Positions 34,236 to 43,647 of a stretch of DNA of 64,000 bases are shown one piece after another. Each line of letters opens with the position of its first letter. The first letter of the stretch is position 1. The notes beneath the pieces were generated by a model that had not been told where the DNA came from, made no database searches, and worked only from the letters and a program-made list of their open reading frames with translations. Origin of the DNA: Mallotus nudiflorus (taxonomy: Eukaryota > Streptophyta > Magnoliopsida > Malpighiales > Euphorbiaceae); the NCBI GenBank assembly GCA_947683625.1, contig CANTUR010000837.1, positions 868,001 through 932,000 of the forward strand. The letters run 5' to 3'. The position numbers and the translations under genes are program-made.

Positions 34236-35188
34236 TTTTATCTATTCAGTCTGAGTTGGTTCAACTTCTAGGTATAGTGGGTTGATTGAACTCTTCTTTA
34301 GTTCTTGAAGGATCTCTTGAGCTATTGACTTAGGGCTTAGATCTATTATGATTAATTTACCACCTCTTCATCCCTAAACACGAGAAGACCTAGATGAATC
34401 TATGATGGCTACAAAATAAGGTGTTAGTATGATGAGTGGACTATATGTATGCATGATGCATGTGTTTATGCAATAAATAGTAGGCAAGCACTTAGCACGT
34501 AGCAAGTATCAAAAAGCAATCAACAAGCCATCATGTAGGTAAACCTTCCAACTTTATTTCTCCTACACACATGTTCAATGGTGAGTTTCTTTTCCTAGGA
34601 TTTTTGGTCTTGGACTTCATATCAACAGAGGATATTAAGAGCTGACGTGCATGCCAAATCTCTCTTTAAAATAAAAAGCACATAAATAGCATTTCTAAAT
34701 ATAAAGGTATAGCCTAATCCTTATTAAATGAGCTTCAAAGGTATAAGCTTGGGCTTTTATAAATAGAAATACCTCATGGCAATTCAAATAAACAAGCACT
34801 TTGGGTAAAAATCCTAAGGGAAGTAATTAGGCCATTATATGTGGTTAGGGTTTAGTGAAAAGTTAAGGTTCCCTTAGCAAGATGCTCTCCATTATGGAAT
34901 TTGAGTTACAGGCCAAGGTTAGAGGGGCCCAACATCCTTTACCAAATCGAGATAAGATTACCCCCTTTAACGACTTCGGTTACAAACTCTAGTCAAATGA
35001 GCTCGGTAATCTCTCTTGAACCAAGTTAAGGCTAAGAGTGATGGTTAGCCAATCTATAACTCCATGAAGCTAGTGAAATCATGGAATCATAAACCAATGC
35101 CATCGGTTTAGTAAGGACATGAAGAATGAATGCAAGAATGAAATAATAACTAATAAAATAATTCTAAAGAACACAAGTAGAATCAGTA
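34236..35188 (-). other. leader of the right arm
   Basis: Mirror of the left-arm leader without the solo LTR. No protein-like frame seen. The GTTGGGCCCC-type empty site of the left solo LTR lies near 34930-34945. Confidence 0.7.
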
Positions 35189-35206
35189 TCCCCAGTGGAG
35201 TCACCA
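35189..35206 (-). other. primer binding site of the right arm
   Basis: On the minus strand TGGTGACTCCACTGGGGA, better preserved than in the left arm, one base from the inverted LTR end. tRNA-Arg-like, as in Tat/Ogre elements. Confidence 0.85.
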
Positions 35207-35207
35207 C

Positions 35208-37199
35208 TATAGATAACAAGGTTTAGCGCGTGTCCAAGATTTTAGCAACTGCTACACTGTTTAGGCTCAAGGCCATAAGGAACACACTACTATGTTACAA
35301 AGTCATAGTGTGTAGAAGAGGAGTCATCACCCAGGGTAATAACTGGCACAATTTGATTAGTGGTACTCGATTCTTTAAAAGAAATTTAGCACCATAACTA
35401 GGAGATTCTGGGAACGAAATACTAACTTCTCTTAGTCTTATGTTCATTTAGAATAATTTTATAAATGATTATTTCATCCCTTAATTACATGCAATTTTAT
35501 TTAAACCCTATTTGACATCCATCTAACCCTAGACATCTAGTCAATAAAATTACACATAAAAAATGCACTCAAGATCGCGTTGTCCCTAAGTCTAAACTAT
35601 GTTAATTTTATTAAAAAGTTAGCTAGATTTACATTTTATTTACAAGTGAGAAATGGACTAAAGGTAGGCCTACATTTTTTTATTACTTAGTGAGCCTAGA
35701 TCTATTTATTTTAGTTTGTCTAAGGAATGGGCTTAAGTCTATTAAATTTTAAAGGAAAGTTAAATTAATGGGCCTAAAATATAATTAACCTAATGGGCCT
35801 AAATTGATTTTATTTATTTAAAGCCCTAAACCATTTTTAAGCCTATTTTAAAGTGAGTTGGACCTAAGTGTGGGCTTGGGGCCCAAAATAATATAAAAAC
35901 CCAAAAACACAACCCAAAAAAAATAAAACATAAAAAAAATCAAACAAACAATTTAGTGATTTTCTAGAAACACTAAATCAATTACATGTAGACCCTAAAT
36001 TAAGCTACTACCACCATTGATTTTAATTGATTTTTACCAAACTGAACCTAATTACTAATTGATTTTAAACGTAGAAAATTAAATCTTTTACTATTCCCAC
36101 TACTGGGCCTATTACAAACTACGTACACAAATTAAAATTAAACAATTACACACCCATGAATTAAAATAACTACACAGGATACCAAAATGCAAAATAAAGA
36201 TAAAAATCCTAAGTTCTACTGGAAAACAACACAAGTTCTTCCATGTCATTCCATGGATCTTTTGTTCATTTAAACACAGGCAGTATCCTCCTCATTCCAC
36301 ATTCGTAGATAAAAAAAAACACAAAAATAATTAGATTAGTAGTGAAATTGGATAATCAAAACAATAACAAAATAAAATAAAAATCACAAAAAGAAAGAAA
36401 AGAAGACGAAAATGAATGTTGTGCATATGCTTTGAGATTGCCCCTTAGATTAAGATTGTCATCATGTTTTTGACTCGTTGTTTAATTCTAGACAAAGGCT
36501 CAATTGCATTCCAAACATATAACATTATTTTCAAAGCTTTAAAGAATGATGTCAAGAAATTAGAGTTTTAGATAGGATGGAAGAAATCAATATTTTCTTG
36601 TGTAGTAGGATTTTATCACGTAGTTCTCTAGATGTTTTCTTTTTTTTCTCTCATTGTGTGTCTCTATGTTTTTTTAGCCTCTTTTTTCATCCATCCCCCT
36701 CTCACACACATGCAGACTCTACTTTTAAATGCAAAGTCTGCCTGCGTATTGACTTCCTCCTTTGGAGGAACTGAATACATCTGATAGCATTTTTTTATTT
36801 CAAAATCATCTTATGCGTTTTGAACGCGTAAAAAATTTATTAGATAATAATAATGACAAAATTGAATTTTTAACCAATTAAAACACTAAAAAAATTAATA
36901 AAAAATAAAAATCAAAAAGATGAAAAATAAAAAAAAATAGGACTTTTTAACGCGTCAGCATTATGCAATGCCGATCGGCATTCCACAAATGTCAATCCCT
37001 AAAAATAGATTTTGTAAACTTTTAATTACCAAAAGATCCCTGAAAATTGACTTCTTTATAATCAAATCCTAAAAAAATGTTGTAATTTAGTCCCTAGAGT
37101 CTAGAAAATTAATAACCGAGTTCAATTTTTGAATAAATTTCATCATAGGGGCTTACGTCACAATTGTGCACAATTGCATCCCAAATTTGGGTACTTACA
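35208..37199 (-). repeat. inverted LTR of the right arm
   Basis: About 2.0 kb, aligning with the reverse complement of 8417-10532. Its outer tip (minus strand TGTAAGTACCC) ends exactly at 37199. The AATGCCGATCGGCATT core recurs near 36970. The ORF at 36577 is not protein-like. Confidence 0.9.
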
Positions 37200-37530
37200 A
37201 GATGCCTAGGGTTAGATGGATGTCAAATAGGGTTTAAATAAAATTGCATGCAATTAGAGGACGGAATAATCATTTATAAAATTATTCTAAATGAACATGA
37301 GACTAAGTGAAGTTAGTATTCTTTTCTTAGAATCTCCTAGTTATGGTGTTGACTTTCTTTTAGAGAATCGAGTACCACCAATCAAATTAACCCAGTTATT
37401 ACCCTGGGTGGTGACTCCTCTTCTCCATGCTATGACTTTATGACATAGTACTATGTTCCTTAAGGCCTTAAGCCTAAATAATGTCACAGTTGCTAAAATC
37501 TTAGACGTGTGCTAAACCCCACTGTTTGCA
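37200..37530 (+). repeat. 3' LTR of the composite, only the last 331 bp
   Basis: Aligns with 10202-10532 in direct orientation (about 41 differences by eye), ending TTTGCA before ATCTT. The first ~1.8 kb of this LTR is absent; the inverted LTR tip abuts it instead. Confidence 0.9.
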
Positions 37531-37535
37531 ATCTT

Positions 37536-38312
37536 ACATAACCAATTTTAAAGATAAAAGAAGTACTTGGTATATTAATACTGGTGCAAGCAACAATTTT
37601 TATGGAAAAAGAAGTATGCTTATGGAACTCAACAAATCAGTGGCTGGAATGTTTCCTTTTGGTGATGATTCAGAAGTATTAGTAATAGGAAAAGGTAACA
37701 TCCTTATTCATGCTAAAGATGATAGTCATCATTTAATTTCTAATATCTATCAAGTGCCTGATATGGCATGTAACATTTTGTGTATGGGTTAACTTTTAGA
37801 AAAAGGCTATGATTTTTACTCTAAAGGAATTCCAAAAGTTTTATACAATAAGTGGAATTCAACATTTTCTCACTATTCTAAGATCTCCATAATAAAATGG
37901 CATTATAGAAAGAAAAAATAAAACCATCCTTCATATGGCACGAAGCATGCTTAAAAGCAAACATTTGCTTGAAGAATTTTAGGTAAACGTAACAACTACA
38001 GTATAATAAATATTTGGGGAAAGACACTGCAAGAAGCTTGGAATGGAAGAAAGCCCAAAATTTCTCACCTTAAAGTATTTAGAAGTTTAGCCCATGTTTA
38101 TGTACCATATGAAAGAAGAAGTAAACTTGATGGAAAAAGTGAAATATACATTTTCATAAGCTATTCTGCTCATTCAAAAGGGCACAAACTATACAATCCA
38201 AATAGTAAGACGTTTATAATCAACCAAGATGTGATGTTTGACGAAGAAGGTGAATGGGACTTCAACTCTTCCATAAATGAAGTTAACTTCTTTCCTCATA
38301 TTGATGAAAAAT
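37536..38312 (+). pseudogene. copia C protease and integrase remnant
   Basis: The frame resumes after the gypsy insertion: STWYINTGASNNFYGKRSML is the copia protease region, with NTGAS for the usual D-[ST]-G-A-[ST] (catalytic Asp to Asn), then YQVPDMACNILCMG. GAG-pre-integrase and most of the integrase core are missing: from about 37870 the text jumps to GIIERKNKTILHMARSML, the segment just after the integrase catalytic Glu region. The integrase C-terminal part then runs KVFRSLAHVYVPYERRSKLD and NQDVMFDEEGEWDF. Stops and frame changes are frequent. The deletion predates or accompanied decay and makes the copy incapable of integration by itself. Confidence 0.85.
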
Positions 38313-38326
38313 AACAAACACTAGAG

Positions 38327-39549
38327 GAGCAACTATGTGAACATCTATAAGAAAACATAACACCACCCACCTCACCAATGTAAAGTGATGAAGGAAATTC
38401 ACCGGCATCTTTCTTGGCTGAAAGAAATGAAGAACGTACAAGAAGTCTTGAAGATCTCTATGAGGTGACCAATCGACTTGAAAATCTCACTATTTTATTT
38501 CTTTTTATTGATTGTGAGCCATTAAACTTCCAAGAAGCTACACAAGATAAAAAATGGAGAAATGCAATGGATGATGAAATAAAAGCCATTGAAAAGAATG
38601 ACATATAGGAACTCATTAGTCTTCAAAAAGCACACAAACCAATTGGTGTCAAATGGGTCTACACAACTAAGAAGAATGCAAAAGGAGAGGTTGAAAAGCA
38701 CAAAGCAAGGATAGTTGCTAAAGGCTATAATGAAAAAACTAAAATTGAATACGATGAGTTATTTTCTCCTGTTGCACACTTAGACTGTGAAACTAATTAT
38801 TTCTTTAGCAGCTTTAAAAAGTGGAAGATTCACTAGATGATGTAAAGTCTACCTTTTTAAATGGATTTCTTAAAGAGGAAGTCTACATTTAGCAACCACT
38901 AGGCTATAAAGTTAAAGGACAAGAATCCAAAGTCCTAAAATTGAAGAAGGCTCTTTATGGATTAAAGCAAGCTCCCAGAGCATGGAATACCATAGTTGAC
39001 AAATATTTTCAATAGAGTGGTATTACCAAATGTCCATATGAACATGCCCTCTATTTTAAAATCAAAGATAAAGATGTCTTGATCATGTGCTTATATGTGT
39101 ATGATTTGATCTTCACTGAAAGCAACTATAACATGTTCAAAGATTTTAAAAAATAAATGATAATGGAGTTTGAGCTGAATGATATTGGATTAATAGCATA
39201 CTACCTCCATATTAAAGTCAAGCAAAAGGAACATGATATTTTCATCCCACAAGAAAGCTACAAGAAAATATCCTTAAGAAATTTAAGATGGATAATTGCA
39301 ACCTAATAAACACACCAATAGAGTGTGGAATCAAGTTGTTCAAAGATAATGAAGTAAAAAAGGTTAATCCAACACTTTTTAAGAATGTAGTTGGATGTTT
39401 ATGATATCTAACATGCATAAGGCATGACATTCTCTATGCAATAGGACTTATGAGTTGTTATATAAAGACTCCAATAACCACTCATTTTAAGGCTACAAAG
39501 AGAATTCTTCTCTACCTTAAAGGTACAATAGATTTTGGCTTGTATTAAT
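38327..39549 (+). pseudogene. copia C reverse transcriptase, broken, then interrupted by copia B
   Basis: Frame 38414-38608 (EATQDKKWRNAMDDEIKAIE) is the RVT_2 start. It continues as PIGVKWVYTTKKNAKGEVEK, KARIVAKGYNE and YDELFSPVA. The YVDD box region near 39095 reads CLYVYDLIFTES, so YVDD has become YVYD. After KQAPRAW and several frame changes it reaches IRHDILYAIGLMSCYI and RILLYLKGTIDFGLY at about 39545. Copia B then enters at 39589. TAG, TAA and frame changes abound. Confidence 0.85.
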
Positions 39550-39583
39550 CAATTTTTTTATAACTACAAGCTTGTTAGATATA

Positions 39584-39588
39584 GTGAC
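39584..39588. repeat. left target-site duplication of copia B (GTGAC)
   Basis: GTGAC here and again at 48363-48367, exactly outside the two aligned 1.5-kb LTRs, within copia C RNase H. Confidence 0.9.
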
Positions 39589-41109
39589 TATTAGTGATAT
39601 GCACTAGGTTAATCATGTATGGCCATGTTTTCACTTTATCATTTTATTTAATAAAGAGGCATTTTTTATTATCATTTTGTGTTGTGATAATTACTTGAAT
39701 AGTCAATTCTAACTAAGGTCATTAAGTATGTGGCTTGATAGTAAAACCCTTAAATTAAATATGAGTTCTATTCAAATTATCCTTAGTCATAACAATATAT
39801 TATGGCTAGTATGGCTAGCATTCAAATTATTATATTTTACTGATCATGAATATGAGATATTAAGTCAACTAATAAGTATTTATTTAGGAAATAATGTACT
39901 GGATTGACCCATCATGAGAATACTACATAGATAATTGTCATAAGTAATTATCATAAGTAATTCTCATAATAATAATATTGATTTAGTCCTTTGACCTTGA
40001 AATCATCATGGATTTCTACATAACTATAATATATTTTGACACAGTATAACATTGTCTTTAACAGGATGACTAAATAGATTGTTTTTGGATATTAAATGAG
40101 TTATGTTAGGAATGTGAGTGATAGGAATTTGTCCCTCATTTAATTTGAGTAACATATCTATGGGCCCATTGATAAGATAGACTAAGGAAAATGCATGGCC
40201 ATGCTAAAGTGAATTGATAAAGAGTTATCATTCTTAGTCTACTTAAAGTCAAGAAGTAATATGATTGAATTATATAAGGATAACAAAAAATATGCCTTAT
40301 ATTCAATCAATATATCAAGTGACAAAGGGATTACAATATTTATTATAAATTAGGTTATGTCGGATTATTGACTTCACATGACTTGGGTAGACTTAATGTC
40401 TTGCTAGAGGCCACTTATAACTTGTAGGCCTAAATAGAGATTTAAGGCCCACTACCAATGTCATGTGAACCTACAAGGTCACACACTTAGAACATGCCTA
40501 AAAATGGATATGGGTTTGAGAAGCCCAAATATGCTCTGTGGAAATAAATAAATAGTTTATTTATGTATTTATTTAAGGTAAAGCTTATCTCAAATAAATA
40601 GAATATTATTTCTAATTTAATTTAAATAAAATTAGAATAATAATAATTGAGAAATTAGCAAAAAGTAATTTTGGTAAGTGAAACCCTAATTAAAGGTCTA
40701 TAAATATGTTACATTCTCTAAGGTTTCACTAACTCAACATTAACCACCACTTGTAATTCATTTTTCTCCTTTTAGAAAAATAAATTTATTCTTGATTTAT
40801 GAGAAATCAAGAGAAGTACTAGCACACAAAGTTTTTCATTTTAATCAAGGGTTGTTCGTGTGGACGCTTGTGGAGGATGGATTCTTTTGGAGACGTCTTG
40901 ATCTAAACTACCAAAATCAAAAGCTCGAAGTAAGGTGTCACCAGAGTGAACCTCCTCTCTGCCTTCCAATAGTCTTGCCTCTTTTTCATTTATGGTAAGA
41001 TTTGAAAACCCTAGTTTTAAATCAATTAATCAAATTACTTGGATCTAGGTTAGGGTTTGTGGTTAAAAGTTTTAATTTTCGCTGCATTTTTGAATCATGA
41101 AACCCAACA
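39589..41109 (+). repeat. 5' LTR of copia B
   Basis: Aligns with 46841-48362. The start TG has mutated to TA; it ends CCCAACA. TATA-like TATAAATATG near 40701 lies upstream of CTAAGGTTTCACTAACTC, a plausible promoter and start region. The ORF at 40792 has no recognisable domain. Confidence 0.93.
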
Positions 41110-41110
41110 G

Positions 41111-41122
41111 TGGTATCAGAGC
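41111..41122 (+). other. primer binding site of copia B
   Basis: TGGTATCAGAGC, a perfect match to the usual initiator-Met tRNA site, one base after the LTR. Confidence 0.93.
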
Positions 41123-42830
41123 CACTTGTAATTTGGTTAATTTGATTTTATATATATGTGATATATATGTTTTTTAGTGTTCATTTTTTAAAAAGAGTTT
41201 TCAAAAAATTTTATCCAAACAATTTTATTTTTGTGATGTCCTCTTAAACTTGTGTGAAAATAATAGTAAATATTAATTTGATTAATGTTTATAATTGTTT
41301 AATATGATTAAAAAGTAATCATAATTTTGTTTTTCTGGTTTAAGTATTATGTTTTAATGAAAAACTGAATATGTATATAGATTTTTGTCAAAGGGCGACT
41401 TGTTTAAGAGTAAAACATATCATGTAGAATAAATTATTTAAGTATTAAACATAATAAATCTATTTAGAACAAATTAATTATTTTGCAATATGATTTATGA
41501 ATAAATTAGGGTTTATGGTGGCAACTATTTAAATGTTAAACATAAAGGAAAATAATCTATTTTGAACAAATCAATCAAACAACAATTTGATTGCGAAAAT
41601 TATTGTCATTTTAGGGTTTTCGGCAACAACTCATTCAAAGGGTTTTTAGAAAATTATTACCGCTTGGGGCACTACCCCCGGACCCTGCTAGGAACACTGC
41701 CCTTAGGACCCCATAAGGGGTGCTACCCCTAGGACCCCACAAAGGGCGCTACCCCTAGGACCCCACAAAGGGCACTGCCCCTTAACCCCGAATGGATTTG
41801 TCACATAATTTATTTTTCATCATAATAATTAAATTAATGTGCAATTTGATTTATTATGCTATATATGTTTATTTTAAAATGCATGGTGCATAGCATGGCC
41901 CTTAAACCAATGTGATTGGATTTTATTATTTTATTTTCTTAGGTTGTAAATTTTTTTAAATACAGCCTGTGAGTTATTTTATTTGTTGTAATTATTTTAT
42001 TTTATTAGATAGTAATAGAATAGTTTTAACTACAACATGTAATGTAAATCAAGACCCAATATGCAAATTCAAATTGGAGGCCCATGATGGGGATCACAAG
42101 TGGGAGCCTAAGGACAAGGTCCATGGTAGAAGATGGAGATCCAAAATTAAAGGCTCAATTTGTATTTGTAATGTCACCTAGGTTTGACCTTTGATCTTCA
42201 TATTAGCTTATAAAGATCAACTTAGTTATGGGCAATGCTATGTTACATTTATCTTATTATGTTAGTATGTTATGCATGTGATGCCATGAGTTGCCATGTA
42301 TGAGATGCAATATAACAGTAACAAAATAAGATAAAAACTATATAAACCCTCATATAATATTAAGTCATTAAATTGCCTCCCAATAATCAACACTTATCAA
42401 GATTTGGATTGCTATATATAGGTAATGCCAAAGTATTATATATAAAGCCATCTAAATAAAATAAGATGGATAATGGTGATATCTATATGTTTAAATTGGA
42501 TAGACTTAACTAGGTTGTCAAAATGGTTTTGGACCTAAGGCATTTGATAGGATATGTCGGTATATGTGATATCCTATAATTATCTAAGAATTACATGAGA
42601 TGTAATTGGTAAAGTGTTACCTACCTAAATAGCCACACTTTAAGCGATAAGCCAAAGCTTACTTGAAGTAGGGTGAAATATGGATCTTGGGCCACTAAGA
42701 AATTTCAATTATTGAAATTATTTTGAGGATTTTATTATTTATGAAAATTTAGTGGGAGTTTTCTTATGCCTCTTTTATAATAAAACTAAACGTACTTTAT
42801 ATATATATTTTTTGTAGATAATGACATCAA
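41123..42830 (+). other. long leader of copia B
   Basis: 1.7 kb without a convincing frame. It holds a GC-rich tandem repeat (41664-41790, separate entry). The ORF at 41969-42181 has no domain I recognise and is open mainly by chance or as a leader peptide. Confidence 0.7.
41664..41790 (+). repeat. GC-rich 26-bp tandem repeat in copia B leader
   Basis: About four to five units of GGGCGCTACCCCTAGGACC-type sequence (unit close to 26 bp; the two central units are identical but for one or two bases). It stands out sharply from the AT-rich surroundings. Confidence 0.88.
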
Positions 42831-43618
42831 ACACTGCACTTACCATGTCATTGCGATCGATCCTTAAGAAGGATAAGCTAAATAGGACTAACTTTCTTAA
42901 CTGGTACAGAAACATAAGAATTGTTCTTAGGCAAGAAAAAAAGGAACATATCCTTGATCAACCCATCCCATAGGAACCAGCTGCTAATGCTCCTAGAGCA
43001 TGAAAGGATGTTTATAGTTAGCATCTCAATGATTCAGTTGATGCCACTTGTCTCATGCTTAGATGCATGGAGTCTGAGCTTCAAAAGCAACTGATGGAAA
43101 TGAAGGCTTATACTATGATAGGCCATCTCAAGGAAATGTTCCAAGAGAAAGCTAGAATTGAAAGGTTCAATACCATCAGGGCATTGCTCTCCTACAACTT
43201 GACTGTTAACGGCTCTATCAGTCCTCATGTTCTTAAGAAGAAAGTTCATCTTGAACACTTGGACAAGCTTGGTCTTAAGATTGAACAAGAATTGGCTGTT
43301 GATATCATTCTCCAATCTTTTCCTGAAGCTTATGATGGTTTCATCATGAATTTCAATATGAATACTATGGATAAAACTATTTCAAAGTTGTATGGGATGC
43401 TTAAAACTAGTGAAAAGAACATCAAGAATTCCACCAAGGATGTTCTAATAGTCAGTAAGGAAAAAAGTATGAAAAAATTTAGAATTGGAAAGGGTAAGGG
43501 CAAGGCTCCCAAAGGCTTTCAAAGCCAAAACCAAAGCCCAAGCCTAAGCCCAAGTTCAAAGCAGAACCCTAAGCAAAGCCACCAAAGGAGGGAATATGCT
43601 TTTTCTACAATGAAGTAA
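42831..43618 (+). pseudogene. copia B gag, broken
   Basis: ATG 42831 opens MTSNTALTMSLRSILKKDKL and NFLNWYRNIRIVLRQEKKEH, the copia gag N-terminus. After TAG/TGA stops near 42973-43020 the ORF 43055-43618 carries the rest: ELQKQLMEMKAYTMIGHLKE, LDKLGLKIEQELAVDIILQS, FIMNFNMNTMDKTISKLYGM, then a Lys/Gly- and Pro/Ser-rich tail. The zinc knuckle that should follow is degraded (stops near 43616-43645). This gag start and body are those of a common long-LTR plant copia group, but I do not name the lineage. Confidence 0.87.
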
Positions 43619-43647
43619 GTCATTAGAAAAGAAATTGCAAGCTATAT

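Larger units (their letters stand above)
8417..37530 (+). mobile_element. Ty3/gypsy Tat/Ogre-type composite with a giant internal palindrome
   Basis: The outer ends are an LTR start (8417, +) and an LTR end (37530, +), flanked by ATCTT on both sides. Inside, 8417-22592 is matched by the reverse complement of 22593-37199: each LTR, leader, gag, pol, both antisense genes and spacers appear twice in mirrored order. The left arm has an extra solo LTR (1.55 kb) and lacks about 2.35 kb of gag-protease that the right arm keeps. Tat features: tRNA-Arg-like primer site, dual RNase H (RNH plus a second one before integrase), and an accessory region between pol and the 3' end. A sampled ~370 nt of RT differs between arms at about 10% of sites, and the two direct LTR ends at about 12% of 331 bp (counted by eye). 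Confidence 0.9.

Noticed and set aside
35208..37199. Reading 35208-37199 as the ordinary 3' LTR of the left gypsy element
   Set aside because: It is in reverse orientation, is preceded on its inner side by a primer binding site and gag on the minus strand, and lacks a duplication; the true 3' LTR end is at 37530 next to ATCTT.
40792..40998. 68-codon ORF in the copia B 5' LTR as a gene
   Set aside because: No domain, and the counterpart in the 3' LTR near 48050 is not open in the same way.
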